A stretch of 64,000 nt of DNA. Origin: Nitrosomonas sp. (GTDB lineage Bacteria; Pseudomonadota; Gammaproteobacteria; Burkholderiales; Nitrosomonadaceae). The stretch spans positions 1 to 64,000 of the forward strand of contig JADKHF010000011.1 in assembly GCA_016721865.1 (NCBI GenBank), written 5' to 3'. Positions 1 to 10,369 of this stretch are shown in pieces. The first letter of the stretch is position 1, and every line of letters starts with the position of its first letter. Made by a program: the position numbers and the translations under genes. The notes beneath the pieces were generated by a model, which was not told where the DNA came from, did not search any database, and saw only the letters and a program-made list of their open reading frames with translations.

Positions 1-80
1 TTCACGTTATCGCAATAGAGAAAGAAGATTTTACATTTGACTTGCTGATTGCGATCAATGATTTTATGACGAGGCCCTTT

Positions 81-111
81 AATCCCTATTGCTTGCAATA
101 GGGATTTTTTT
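81..111 (+). terminator. Rho-independent terminator
   Basis: A perfect 12-bp inverted repeat (AATCCCTATTGC, a 2-nt gap, GCAATAGGGATT) runs straight into a run of T on the plus strand. It fits a terminator for a plus-strand gene that lies mostly left of the window. It also sits just beyond the rlpA stop codon on the other strand, but there it has no U-tract. Confidence 0.75.
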
Positions 112-118
112 ATTCTAT

Positions 119-1088
119 CTAGTCGATCACCAACACCGGCTTTATCGCAAGCTGTTGCGTAATCGTGTTGGCCGCCAGCTTAGCAACAACCTGATCTTGG
201 TAGGGGCCGGCATGAATTTTGTACAAACCATTATTCCTGGTAATACTGACTGTATCGTTTTAGCCACGGAAGTTTCTTCCGTATTTGTGTAAGAAAATTA
301 TGTGCATTATCCGACGAGCCAAATGCGCCTAGTTGCAGGTAAACCATATTCATTTCTGTATTACTATCAGCAACGGGCAACGATGCCGATGGTTTGGAAA
401 CAGCCAGTCTAGTTGGGCCATCGCCAGGCAATATGCTTTCAACCTCAACCTGACCACTGCCACCAGCCAGTATTCCCAGTTTATAAGCTGCTGTATAAGA
501 AAGATCGATTAAACGGCCAGATAGAAATGGTCCACGATCATTCAGACGCACAATCACGGACTTGCCATTCTCCATATTGGTTACCCGGACATAGCTGGGC
601 AAGGGCAGCGTAGGGTGGGCTGCGGTCATTGCATACATGTCGTAAACCTCTCCCGATGCCGTATTGTTTCCATGATAACGCCGGCCATACCATGAAGCGG
701 TTCCACGTTCTTTATACGGACCCAGCTCGGTCATGGGTTTAAAATATTTCCCTAATGCCACATAAGGTTGCATATTGGCCGGACGTAGCGATTCAGCTCT
801 GGGCACGGCATCTGGAACCAAATGCAGATTAGGCGGTGGATTATCGCCCGGACCATCATCCAGATAATATCCTCCTCCTTTTCTGGCCGCCGGACCAGGA
901 CCCGAGTTTGAGTCAGGTTTTGAAGTAGAAGATGCGCTTTTTTGTGGCAACGCGCCATTGTATTGCGGCGTACTGCTGCAAGCTGTCAACAACGCAAAGA
1001 CCAGTACCGATGCTAATCCAATAACCGGTGTTGATACTATAGACAAATAGTTACAAGTTTTCTGGAACGCGAAATTAGTGTTTGTCAT
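119..1088 (-). CDS. rlpA: RlpA septal ring lytic transglycosylase lipoprotein (one apparent frameshift)
   Basis: RlpA-like lipoprotein that cleaves denuded peptidoglycan glycan strands at the septum or cell poles. An N-terminal signal ends in a lipobox (LLTAC, Cys37). A proline/glycine-rich linker follows, then the double-psi barrel at about residues 125-215, containing TASWYG and LNDRGPF. The uninterrupted frame stops at 231. The next frame continues directly with a SPOR-type tail (GLYKIHAGPY, then KPVLVID) to a stop at 119. One extra A in a run of four (T run 258-261 on the plus strand) explains the break. The start ATG overlaps the rodA stop as ATGA, so the two are translationally coupled as the last genes of the mre/rod operon. 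Confidence 0.85.
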
Positions 1089-2185
1089 GTTTTGACTAGT
1101 TTAGGATGTGTTTGAATACTCATCAAAATACCAAAACCAAGCAACATTGTCACCATGGATGTACCCCCATAGCTGATGAGCGGAAGCGGAACGCCTACAA
1201 TTGGAAGGATACCACTAACCATTCCCATGTTAACAAAAATGTACGTAAAGAAAGTCAGTGTAATTGATCCAGCAATCAAGCGAGTAAACTGTGTAGAGGC
1301 ATTAGCCGTAATCACCATGCAACGCGCAATGACTATTAAATATAAGAATAATAGTATGGTATTACCAATGAGGCCGAACTCTTCGGAAAAAACTGCAAAA
1401 ATAAAATCAGTGCTCTGTTCCGGTAAGAAATCCAATTGGGCTTGCGTGCCATTTTTCCACCCTTTACCAACAATACCACCCGAACCAATCGCAATGGATG
1501 ACTGTATAGTATGATAACCAGCGCCCAGTGGATCTTGAGTGGGATCGAGCAGTGTCATGATACGTCGGCGCTGGTAGTCATGCATGATTGACCAAAGTAT
1601 GGGTAGGCTAGCCGCAGCCGATATCACCAATCCGGCAATGATCCGCCAGGATAATCCAGCCAGAAATAATACATAAAAACCGCTGGCCGCGATCAATAAT
1701 GCGGTACCCAAGTCCGGTTGCCGCAGAATCAACAAAACCGGCAACATTAACAGTACCGTTGCACCAAGATAATCTTTTAAACGTAAGGTGATTTCGTGTT
1801 TATCGAAATACCAGGCCATCATCAGCGGTATGGCAATCTTCATCAGTTCGGATGGTTGAATTCTTGTTACCCCGATATTGAGCCAGCGTCTGGCGCCATT
1901 GTTAATTTCTCCAAACAACGCAACACCGATCAGCAAGATAAGTCCCAATATATACAAGGGCAGTGCAAGACGCATAATTTGTTGTAAAGGAATATTTGCA
2001 ACCAGCCACATGATCACCAAGGCCACCAGCATGTTGATTATTTGATTATTGACTTTGCTCATATTTGCGCCTGTGGCACTGTAGAGCACAATCAATCCCA
2101 CGGCCATTAATGTGAGAATCCCGATCAACAGAAAGCTATCCATGTAGCGTGTGCAATAGTGCCAGATTTTTCTAATTTCTATCAT
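1085..2185 (-). CDS. rodA: Rod shape-determining protein RodA (SEDS glycosyltransferase)
   Basis: SEDS-family peptidoglycan glycosyltransferase that works with PBP2 in the elongasome. The 366-residue protein is almost wholly hydrophobic, with about ten membrane segments. Recognisable SEDS signatures are RIQPSELMKI, the long periplasmic loop with LDPTQDPLGAGYH and FLPEQSTDFIFAVF, and the C-terminal PLPLISYGGTS. Length matches the family. It lies 63 bp downstream of mrdA, the usual partner order, and overlaps rlpA by four bases. Confidence 0.95.
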   Translation of the reverse strand: MIEIRKIWHYCTRYMDSFLLIGILTLMAVGLIVLYSATGANMSKVNNQIINMLVALVIMWLVANIPLQQIMRLALPLYILGLILLIGVALFGEINNGARRWLNIGVTRIQPSELMKIAIPLMMAWYFDKHEITLRLKDYLGATVLLMLPVLLILRQPDLGTALLIAASGFYVLFLAGLSWRIIAGLVISAAASLPILWSIMHDYQRRRIMTLLDPTQDPLGAGYHTIQSSIAIGSGGIVGKGWKNGTQAQLDFLPEQSTDFIFAVFSEEFGLIGNTILLFLYLIVIARCMVITANASTQFTRLIAGSITLTFFTYIFVNMGMVSGILPIVGVPLPLISYGGTSMVTMLLGFGILMSIQTHPKLVKT

Positions 2186-2248
2186 GCTTTGGTTCTGTCA
2201 GCTGCCATCTTTGAATAGATTGTTTTTCCAATCGTAAGCCCTACCTCC

Positions 2249-4162
2249 TTAGAGATGATCATGAACATGCACTTCGGCGGGCTCAATCAATTTTGCAACG
2301 GTCGCTTCAGGCGATTTCCCTAACAAATAATAATCAAATACTTGTCTGGCAATAGGCGCCGCGGTTGAACCACCGGTTCCAGTATTCTCGACCAGTATCG
2401 CCAGTGCAATTTTAGGGTTCTCTGCCGGTGCATAAGCAATAAACATGGCATGATCGCGGTGTCGCTCATTAATAGACTTTTCATTGTAACGCTCTCCCTG
2501 CTTGATGCCGATCACTTGTGACGTACCGGTTTTACCTGCAAAAGTATAGGCCGCATTAGCGCCAGCTTTCGCAGCGGTACCACCAGGGCGGGTAACATCC
2601 ACCAATGCATTTTTGACCACTTCAAGATTTCTGGGTTTCAGATTCAAGCTGTAGAGCAGCTTTGCAGGAATATCCTCAACATCCCCGGTTTCACTGTTCT
2701 GTATCTGTTTAACCAGGCGGGGAAGATAAGCTTTGCCATTATTTGCGATGATCATAGTGGCAAAAGCAAGCTGCAAAGGTGTGGTCAGATTATAGCCCTG
2801 ACCGATTGCAACAGAAATGGTATCTCCGGCATACCATTTTTGCTTATATCGACTCATTTTCCAGGCAGACGATGGCAGCAGCCCGGATACTTCACCTTCC
2901 ATATCAATCCCTGTTTTCTTCCCCAATCCAAATTGACCGATGAAGCTGTGTATATTGTCTATCCCCAGGTCATTGGCAAGACTGTAATAATAGGTATCGC
3001 ATGAAACCACCAACGATTTATACAAGTCAACCCTGCCATGGCCACCCGGTTTCCAATCGCGATAGCGGCGTTCTACACCAGGCAATGAAAAGTATCCGGG
3101 GTCACTCATGCTATATTCTGGCGATCGCTTCCCCAGTTCAAGCGCTGCCAATGCCATGAAAGGCTTAAAGGTTGAACCTGGTGGATAAACACCCCGCAGT
3201 GCCCGGTTGTTCAGTGGTCTATCAATCGAATTGTTAAGCAGGCTCCAGTTTTCCTGATCAATACCGCCGATAAAAAGATTATTGTCAAAGCCTGGCTTAC
3301 TGACAAATGCCAACACCTCACCGTTATTTGGATCCAATGCAACCAATGCCCACGACGATCGCCAAAAAGCTTTCTCTGCGGCTTCCTGCAATCCAAGATC
3401 TAATGACAGGATCAAATTGTTGCCAGGGATGGACGGTGTACGTGACAGAACGCGAATGGAGCGACCGGCTGCATCGGTTTCTACTTCCTCAAAACCGGTG
3501 ACGCCATGTAGCTGCTTCTCATAACTCTGTTCAATACCGATTTTTCCAATATGTTGAGAGCCGCGATAATTATTGAGCTCCTCATTACGTTCAAGCTGTT
3601 CAAGATCTTGATCATTGATACGGCTGATATAGCCAATGATATGCGATACGATTTCTTTTTCCGGATATTGACGCAGCACACGCGCCTTGATTTCAATGCC
3701 AGGAAACCGATAACGATTAGCCGCAAAAGTTGCGATTTCCACATCCGTCAAACGGCTACGAATAGGCAGGCTTTTAAATCGTTTACTTTCCTTCAGCAAT
3801 TTCTTAAACCGCTGACGATCAGTGGTTGTTATTTCAATAATTGTCGCCAGTTCATCCAGTGCCGCTTCAAGATTCTGGATTTTATTGGGAACTATCTCTA
3901 ACGTGTAAGCTGAATAGTTCTGCGCCAGGGCCCTGCCATTGCGGTCATAAATCAAGCCGCGATTGGGAACCAGCGGTGAAATGGAAATACGGTTTGCTTC
4001 CGCCAGCGTGTGATAGTGTTCTTGTTGAGAAACCTGTAAATAATAGAAACGCACATAGAGTATCAAGAAAAGAACAAGTACAAAACAAGCACTAATGAAG
4101 AGACGAATACGAAATTTATGTAATTCGACAGGATGATTTCTCAGCTCTACATCTCGTTTCAT
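2249..4162 (-). CDS. mrdA: Penicillin-binding protein 2 (elongation-specific transpeptidase)
   Basis: Class B penicillin-binding protein that cross-links lateral-wall peptidoglycan with RodA. A single N-terminal membrane anchor is followed by the dimerisation/pedestal region and the transpeptidase domain. The catalytic SxxK is STFK at residues 330-333, the SxD/N motif is in VVSCDTYYYS, and KTG is at residues 544-546 (GKTGTSQ). I chose the ATG at 4162 (MKRDVELRNH) because it overlaps the mreD stop codon as ATGA. The frame stays open for 21 more codons upstream, but those read through mreD. About 637 residues, normal for the family. Confidence 0.95.
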   Translation of the reverse strand: MKRDVELRNHPVELHKFRIRLFISACFVLVLFLILYVRFYYLQVSQQEHYHTLAEANRISISPLVPNRGLIYDRNGRALAQNYSAYTLEIVPNKIQNLEAALDELATIIEITTTDRQRFKKLLKESKRFKSLPIRSRLTDVEIATFAANRYRFPGIEIKARVLRQYPEKEIVSHIIGYISRINDQDLEQLERNEELNNYRGSQHIGKIGIEQSYEKQLHGVTGFEEVETDAAGRSIRVLSRTPSIPGNNLILSLDLGLQEAAEKAFWRSSWALVALDPNNGEVLAFVSKPGFDNNLFIGGIDQENWSLLNNSIDRPLNNRALRGVYPPGSTFKPFMALAALELGKRSPEYSMSDPGYFSLPGVERRYRDWKPGGHGRVDLYKSLVVSCDTYYYSLANDLGIDNIHSFIGQFGLGKKTGIDMEGEVSGLLPSSAWKMSRYKQKWYAGDTISVAIGQGYNLTTPLQLAFATMIIANNGKAYLPRLVKQIQNSETGDVEDIPAKLLYSLNLKPRNLEVVKNALVDVTRPGGTAAKAGANAAYTFAGKTGTSQVIGIKQGERYNEKSINERHRDHAMFIAYAPAENPKIALAILVENTGTGGSTAAPIARQVFDYYLLGKSPEATVAKLIEPAEVHVHDHL

Positions 4163-4648
4163 AATGCATCTGGATCTGGTTTCTGCTTCAAGAGCATCGT
4201 TAAAAGGAATGAGCCTGGCGCCCACAGTAAGGTACCCGTCACTGCTGAAAGAAAGTATCTCCCGTCGGGTAATACTGAACCGTTTGAAGTCGCAACCAGA
4301 ACAATGACTATCTGCATTATCAATAATATCAAACCAACCTGAGGGGCTTGTTGCATCGAATTAAATAACCGTAATCGCCGCCCGAAGATTAATGTAAGGT
4401 AAACAATGACACAATAGGCTAAAGCATGTTGTCCCAGTATACCGGTGTTGCCGACATCCATCATTAGTCCCATGCCGAAAGCCACACTCATTCCCATTTT
4501 ATGCGGGTAATTAATATTCCAATAGGCTATTGATATCGCAACGAAATCAGGACGGAATATTAATATCCCCTTGCAATGGCAGGAAATTAAGAATCAAAGC
4601 CACAACTAAACTAGCCGCAATAAACCAATTACTGGCAGGAACATACAC
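4159..4648 (-). CDS. mreD: Rod shape-determining protein MreD (one apparent frameshift)
   Basis: Small polytopic membrane protein of the elongasome. The C-terminal part (MGMSVAFGMGLMMDVGNTG, then LGQHALAYC) is open from 4497 to 4159. The N-terminal part (VYVPASNWFIAASLVVALI) is in another frame, and joins through RPDFVAISIAYWN when one base is removed near 4550-4556. The joined product has about 163 residues, the family norm. The start is uncertain: a GTG at 4648 is the simplest choice, and the frame stays open upstream to a TTG at 4708. Sits between mreC and mrdA as expected. Confidence 0.8.
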
Positions 4649-4688
4649 ATCCTGTCCAAAGTAATTATCTTTATTTGACCTGTCGTCT

Positions 4689-5591
4689 TTATTTCTTTCC
4701 GGATTCAATTGCGGGCAGCTCTAAAACATCATTGGATTCCGATTGCACCAGGGACAGGATTAAAACCTGCCGGTTCCGATCCACACCGGCAATGGGTGTA
4801 CTGATAATCTGGGCAAAATCACCCGTTGGATCCCGTTCAATTCGCTGCACCGTTGCAACAGGAATACCGGGAGGATAGACCCCGCCGATTCCAGAAGTAA
4901 CCAGCAAATCACCTTGCTGAATATCTGTATTAACAGAAAGATAACGTAACTCCAGTTGGTTATTTTTACCAGTGCCTGACACGACAGAGCGTAAACTATT
5001 ACGTACAACTTGCACGGGAACGGAGTGATCTCTGTCGGTAAGCAATGTAACTTCAGATGACCAAGGATATAACTGCGTAATTTGTCCAACAATGCCTTTA
5101 TCATCAATGACTGCCTGGCCGAGTTGAATATGATGTTGACTGCCTCTATTCAAGGTAATTTTATGATTGAATGGATCACGCGGGGTATACAGAATTTCAG
5201 CCAGAACCGTCTTGGTTCTGGTCTTGGTTCTGGTTTTGGTTTCAATTCGCTGCACCGCTCCGAGTAACTGGCGTAAGTGAATATTCTCAGCTTCCAGTGA
5301 ATGTAATTTTAGTAGTTGCTCCCGATTCTCGAGATATAACAGTCTCAGTTTTATGTTTTCTTCCAGCAAGTAGAAACTGGCTATAAACTCCTCCACTTGA
5401 TCATAAATATTGGCTGGGATATAGGCAATCTTCTGCAATGGAAAAATAACCACACCGATAGCCTGACGCAATTGCGGAAAATATTTGAAACGCGTATCTC
5501 CAACAATGAGCAAACAGGATAACAAAGCGAAAACAAACAGCCGTGCAAACGGACCTGGGCCATGTCTGAAAAACTGAGGAGCTGTTTCCAT
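4689..5591 (-). CDS. mreC: Rod shape-determining protein MreC
   Basis: Periplasmic scaffold of the elongasome that contacts PBP2. It has a short cytoplasmic N-terminus, one membrane segment (about residues 17-33), a coiled coil at about 65-110, and then the two-beta-barrel MreC core (KGIVGQI, LLTDRDHSVPV, LLVTSGIGGVYPPGIPV). An unusual basic stretch, KTRTKTRTKT, lies just after the coiled coil and is encoded by a 12-bp tandem repeat at about 5209-5243. That suggests local slippage expansion in the linker. Unlike most genomes, a 224-bp gap holding a terminal-inverted-repeat element separates mreC from mreB. Confidence 0.93.
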   Translation of the reverse strand: METAPQFFRHGPGPFARLFVFALLSCLLIVGDTRFKYFPQLRQAIGVVIFPLQKIAYIPANIYDQVEEFIASFYLLEENIKLRLLYLENREQLLKLHSLEAENIHLRQLLGAVQRIETKTRTKTRTKTVLAEILYTPRDPFNHKITLNRGSQHHIQLGQAVIDDKGIVGQITQLYPWSSEVTLLTDRDHSVPVQVVRNSLRSVVSGTGKNNQLELRYLSVNTDIQQGDLLVTSGIGGVYPPGIPVATVQRIERDPTGDFAQIISTPIAGVDRNRQVLILSLVQSESNDVLELPAIESGKK

Positions 5592-5640
5592 TACGTCCAG
5601 TATTTACGAATCTGATTTTGTGTATGAGTCAGTCTATAAA

Positions 5641-5780
5641 GGACATCTCTAAAAATCCAAATTTCGTTACAACACTTTGTCGCTCGCAAAAAATGTTTAC
5701 TTACATATCAGACATATGCTGCGTCACCATTTTTTGTTCACGCCTCGTTTTGTTTAGAGCTTTAAATTTTTAGAGATCCC
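5641..5780. repeat. MITE-like repeat, family 1, copy 1
   Basis: About 140 bp of non-coding sequence with near-matching ends: GGACATCTCTAAAAATCC at the left, and GGGATCTCTAAAAATTT when the right end is read inward. A second copy, about 90% similar by eye, lies at 20287-20418. No open frame of note. It occupies most of the mreB-mreC intergenic gap. Confidence 0.7.
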
Positions 5781-5815
5781 CTAAAGTAAGAAAAAATGAT
5801 TAATAGTTCAATTTT

Positions 5816-6873
5816 TTAGTCACGGGCAAAAATACCAACCGACCGATCCATGTTTTCCAAAGCAATGCCAGCCCCCCGCACCACACAGGTCAGGGGATCA
5901 TCGGCGACAATTACGGATAAACCGGTTTCTTCCATTATCAAACGCTCAATATCACGTAACAAAGCGCCGCCACCCGTCATGACCATGCCTTTGTCGGCAA
6001 TATCCGAACCTAATTCCGGCGGGGTATGTTCCAGAGCCGATTTAACCGCGCTGACAGTACTGTTCAGAGGTTCCGCCAGTGCCTCCAGAATCTCATTACT
6101 GGAAATAGTGAAGCTACGCGGTATTCCTTCTGCAAGGTTGCGGCCTTTCACTTCAATTTCCCGTACTTCAGATCCTGGAAAAGCTGAGCCAATTTCCTTT
6201 TTGATGATTTCTGCGGTAGGTTCGCCAATTAACATCCCCATAGTTGCGGCGGATATAATTGATGATTGCTTCATCAAATTTGTCTCCCCCACACGCACAG
6301 AATTAGAATAAACAATACCGCCCAATGAGATGACGCCGACTTCCGTGGTACCCCCTCCAATGTCAACCACCATGGAACCGGTAGGAGACTCAACAGGCAT
6401 ATCAGCACCCAATGCTGCTGCCATGGGCTCTTCTATCAATTCAACTTTGCGGGCACCGGCACCGTAGGCGGCTTCACGAATTGCGCGGCGTTCCACCTGA
6501 GTGGATCCATAAGGCACACAAATCACAATACGCGGATTGGCTGAAAACAAACGGGGGGATTCACTTTCCGGATAAACATCTTGAGCATCTGCTCAGTCAC
6601 GGTAAAATCCGCAATCACCCCATCTTTCATCGGGCGGATAGCCGTAATATTACCCGGTGTGCGGCCCAGCATTTGCTTGGCTGCGAGACCGACTTGCTGA
6701 ATCATTTTCTTGCCATTGGCTCCGCTTTCTTCACGGATTGCTACTACAGAGGGTTCATCCAACACGATTCCTTGGCCGTGGACATATATCAGCGTATTCG
6801 CTGTGCCCAAATCAATCGCCATATCTGTTGAGAAATAGCTTCCAAGAATATTATTGTTCAAGAAATTAAACAT
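5816..6873 (-). CDS. mreB: Actin-like cell-shape protein MreB (one apparent frameshift)
   Basis: Bacterial actin that positions the elongasome. N-terminal phosphate-1 region is STDMAIDLGTANTLIYV, followed by EPSVVAI. The C-terminal part carries VPYGSTQVERRAIREAA, MVVDIGGGTTEVGVISLGG and TGGGALLRDIERLI. The frame changes inside a G run at 6553-6558 (six Cs on the coding strand where seven restore the frame), between FIRKVNPP and RLFSANPRIVICVP. The start at 6873 (MFNFLNNNILGSYFS) matches the usual N-terminus. The frame stays open for 29 codons upstream. Restored length is about 352 residues. Since mreB is normally essential in rods, the break is most likely a sequence error. Confidence 0.92.
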
Positions 6874-7002
6874 AGTGGCAGAATCCGTTATTAGTAAATA
6901 TGATGAGCGCGAATAATTATTAAAACCATTAAAAAATAATACGCCGGTTAAACGGGGCATGATACCCTAATACTTATTTGAATATAAGGTTACCCATATA
7001 AA

Positions 7003-7290
7003 ATGACTTTGTCTGTTAGCGATGTAAAACGTATAGCTGATCTTGCTTATATTGAGATTGATGAAGATCAAGCAAAAGAAACTTTGAATCAGTTATCCGG
7101 AATTTTCAATCTGATTGAAACCATGCAAGCAGTCGATACATCAACAGTAGAACCCATGTCTCACGCCCAAAGTGTCGCACAACGCTTACGTGATGATGAG
7201 GTCACTGAAACCGACCAGCGCGAATTGTATCAGTCCATAGCACCACAAGTCGAAGCTGGTCTTTATCTGGTTCCACAAGTTATTGAATAG
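7003..7290 (+). CDS. gatC: Asp/Glu-tRNA(Asn/Gln) amidotransferase subunit C
   Basis: Small GatC subunit (95 residues) that stabilises the GatA-GatB amidotransferase, which makes Gln-tRNA(Gln) and Asn-tRNA(Asn) from the misacylated forms. Family features are SDVKRIADLAYIEI at the start, a FNLIETMQAVDT middle and the VEPMSHA segment, ending GLYLVPQVIE. First gene of gatCAB, read divergently from mreB across a 129-bp gap that must carry both promoters. Confidence 0.95.
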   Translation: MTLSVSDVKRIADLAYIEIDEDQAKETLNQLSGIFNLIETMQAVDTSTVEPMSHAQSVAQRLRDDEVTETDQRELYQSIAPQVEAGLYLVPQVIE

Positions 7291-7389
7291 ACTAAAAACC
7301 ACTTCAACAAAGTGAACCGGAAGAACTATCTTAGAATTTAAAAACGATAATTATACGCAACATTTTATTTTTCTCTATCAGTAAATGCC

Positions 7390-8840
7390 ATGTTTAATGC
7401 CAGTCTTAAACAGCTCTCGCTTCAGCTTGCCGAAAAAAAGATTTCCAGCACTGAACTAACAACAGAATTTCTCAATCGAATCAAGGCGCTTAATCCTGAA
7501 TACAATGCGTTTATTACAGTTAATGAAGAAATAAGCCTTGCGCAAGCACAAGCCGCGGACAAAATCCTCGCTTCCGGTCAAGCGGGCCAATTGACGGGAA
7601 TTCCCATTGCTCAGAAAGATATTTTCTGTACCAAAGGTTGGCTGACCACCTGCGGCTCAAAAATGCTGTCGAATTTTGTTTCGCCGTATGATGCCGGCGT
7701 CATTGAACGTTTCAATCAAGCAGGGGCGGTCAATATCGGCAAGACCAACATGGATGAATTTGCCATGGGGTCGAGCAATGAAACTTCATTTTATGGGCTC
7801 GTAAAAAACCCATGGGATGTTACTGCAGTGCCTGGCGGCAGTTCAGGTGGCGCGGCTTGCGCTGTTGCAGCAAGACTGGCACCTGCGGCAACCGGCACCG
7901 ATACCGGCGGCTCCATTCGTCAGCCCGCTGCATTGTGCGGCATTTCAGGAATCAAACCGACGTACGGACTGGTATCCCGCTACGGCATGATTGCCTTCGC
8001 CTCCAGCTTGGATCAGGGCGGACCCATGGCAAAATCGGCAGAAGATCTGGCGCTGCTGCTGAACGTCATGGTCGGATTTGATCCGCGCGACTCAACAAGT
8101 CTGCAACGGGACACCGAAGACTACGCACGGGATCTGCAAAAACCTCTAACGGGTCTTCGCATTGGCCTGCCGAAGGAGTATTTCGCCAAAGGCATGAGCA
8201 AGGATGTCGAAAGCGCAATTGAAAAAGCATTGGATGAATACCGCAAACTGGGTGCAGAAACGGTGGAAGGCTCGCGGCCGAACGCACCGCTGGCGATTCC
8301 CGTTTATTACGTGCTGGCGCCTGCCGAGGCGTCGAGCAATTTATCCCGTTTTGATGGCGTTCGCTATGGCCATCGCGCAAAATCGTACAGTGATCTGGCC
8401 GACATGTACCGCAAATCACGCGCAGAAGGTTTTGGCGCGGAAGTGAAACGGCGTATTCTGATCGGCACCTACGTGTTATCGCATGGTTATTACGATGCCT
8501 ATTATATCAAAGCACAAAAGCTACGCCGCCTGATCGCGCAGGATTTTGCTGAAGCCTACAAACAATGCGACATTATCATGGGGCCCACCACCCCCACCGT
8601 TGCCTTTAATCTTGGAGAGAAAAAAGCGGTGATCCAATCCAGATGTATTTATCGGACATTTATACCAGCGCGGCTAATCTGACCGGAATGCCGGCCATGT
8701 CGATTCCGGTCGGCTTTGGCGATAAAAACCGGCCGGTCGGTTTGCATATCATTGGCAATTACTTCAGCGAAGCGCAAATGCTGAATGTCGCGCACCAATA
8801 TCAACTGGCAACCGGCTGGCATACGCAGTCGCCCGTTTAA
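7390..8840 (+). CDS. gatA: Asp/Glu-tRNA(Asn/Gln) amidotransferase subunit A (one apparent frameshift)
   Basis: Amidase-signature glutaminase subunit that releases ammonia for tRNA-dependent amidation. The catalytic Lys is in GIPIAQKDIFC. The Ser-cis-Ser-Lys region is seen in VPGGSSGGAACAVA and GTDTGGSIRQPAALCG. The frame opened at 7390 runs off-family after FNLGEKKA. The remainder (MYLSDIYTSAANLTGMPAMS to the end at 8840) is in the next frame, and one missing base around 8632-8636 repairs it. Restored length is about 483 residues, as expected. gatB follows after 47 bp. Confidence 0.92.
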
Positions 8841-8887
8841 ACCAATCGTTCATTTCTGAAAATATCAATTTAGTCGGAAAATACATC

Positions 8888-10327
8888 ATGCAGTGGGAAA
8901 TTGTCATCGGTCTTGAAGTACATGCTCAACTTTCAACGCAATCCAAAATTTTCTCAGGTTCTTCCACCGCCTATGGCGCAGCACCGAATACCCAGGCAAA
9001 CGTAATCGATCTGGCACTGCCGGGCGTTTTGCCGGTACTCAATAAAGGCGCGGTGGAACGAGCGATTAAGCTGGGACTATCGGTGGGGGCAAAAATCAAC
9101 TCGCCTTCCATTTTCGCGCGTAAGAATTACTTTTACCCCGATTTGCCGAAAGGCTATCAAATCAGTCAATACGAATTGCCGGTAGTGCAAGGCGGTAACA
9201 TTCAGATTCAAGTCGATGGCACTGAAAAGAACGTCCGCCTGACCCGCGCGCATTTGGAAGAAGACGCCGGAAAATCGCTGCACGAAGATTTTCATGGCAT
9301 GAGCGGCATTGATCTGAATCGCGCTGGCACGCCATTGCTGGAAATCGTCTCCGAACCGGACATGCGCAGCAGCGCGGAAGCCGTGACGTATGCAAAAACA
9401 TTGCATGCACTGGTGCGCTGGATCGGCATTTGCGACGGCAACATGCAGGAAGGCTCATTCCGCTGCGATGCGAATGTCTCAGTGCGCCCACGCGGCACGG
9501 AAAAACTCGGCACGCGCTGCGAGATCAAGAATCTGAACTCATTCCGCTTTCTGGAAAAAGCCATCGATTATGAAGCCAGAAGACAGATTGAAATCCTTGA
9601 AGACGGCGGTTCGATCCGGCAGGAAACCCGTCTGTATGATGCCAACAAAGACGAAACACGCACCATGCGCACCAAGGAAGACGCCAACGACTACCGTTAT
9701 TTCCCCGATCCGGATTTATTGCCGCTGGAAATTCCGCAAAGCTGGATTGATCAAATCAAGCAAACCTTGCCGGAATTGCCGCAAGCGCGGCGGGATCGTT
9801 ATGTTTCCGCGTTTGCATTGTCCGCCTATGACGCTTCCGTGCTGACCAGTTCTCGCGAAATGGCCGATTATTTTGACGCCACACTCAAGCAATTACCCGC
9901 ACAAGCCAAACTGTGCGCCAACTGGATTATGGGTGAGATCAGCGGGCAATTGAATAAGGAAGGCATCGAAATGACCGCCTGCCCGATCACCCCTGCGCAA
10001 CTCGCCGCACTGCTCACGCGCATCAGTGATGGCACCATTTCCGGCAAAGCCGCCAAGACGGTATTTGAAAGCATGTGGAATGGCGAGTTGGACAAAAATG
10101 TCGATGCAATCATTGCCGCCAAAGGACTGAAGCAGATTTCCGACGACAGCGCCATTGAGAAACTGGTCGATCAGGTGCTGGCCGCCAATGCGCAACAAGT
10201 CGCCGATTATCGCAACGGCAAGGAAAAAGCCTTCAATTCACTGATCGGTCAGATTATGAAAGCCACCCAGGGTAAAGCCAATCCGGCGCAAGTAAACGCC
10301 ATTCTGAAAAAAAAGCTGGATGGATAA
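8888..10327 (+). CDS. gatB: Asp/Glu-tRNA(Asn/Gln) amidotransferase subunit B
   Basis: Kinase/amidation subunit that phosphorylates the mischarged aminoacyl-tRNA and transfers ammonia from GatA. Starts MQWEIVIGLEVHAQL, a near-universal GatB N-terminus. The catalytic core contains KNYFYPDLPKGYQISQ and NRAGTPLLEIVSEPD. The C-terminal YqeY-like tail (about residues 330-479) ends GKANPAQVNAILKKKL. Intact at 479 residues; closes the gatCAB operon. Confidence 0.96.
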   Translation: MQWEIVIGLEVHAQLSTQSKIFSGSSTAYGAAPNTQANVIDLALPGVLPVLNKGAVERAIKLGLSVGAKINSPSIFARKNYFYPDLPKGYQISQYELPVVQGGNIQIQVDGTEKNVRLTRAHLEEDAGKSLHEDFHGMSGIDLNRAGTPLLEIVSEPDMRSSAEAVTYAKTLHALVRWIGICDGNMQEGSFRCDANVSVRPRGTEKLGTRCEIKNLNSFRFLEKAIDYEARRQIEILEDGGSIRQETRLYDANKDETRTMRTKEDANDYRYFPDPDLLPLEIPQSWIDQIKQTLPELPQARRDRYVSAFALSAYDASVLTSSREMADYFDATLKQLPAQAKLCANWIMGEISGQLNKEGIEMTACPITPAQLAALLTRISDGTISGKAAKTVFESMWNGELDKNVDAIIAAKGLKQISDDSAIEKLVDQVLAANAQQVADYRNGKEKAFNSLIGQIMKATQGKANPAQVNAILKKKLDG

Positions 10328-10369
10328 AGCAGTCGCGTGATTGATTGAGATTGCATCAAACAGTATTGA

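Noticed and set aside
1..101. Possible 3' end of a plus-strand gene at the left edge
   Set aside because: Three frames end at different points before the terminator (stops at 16-18, 38-40 and 99-101), and none can be assigned to a family.
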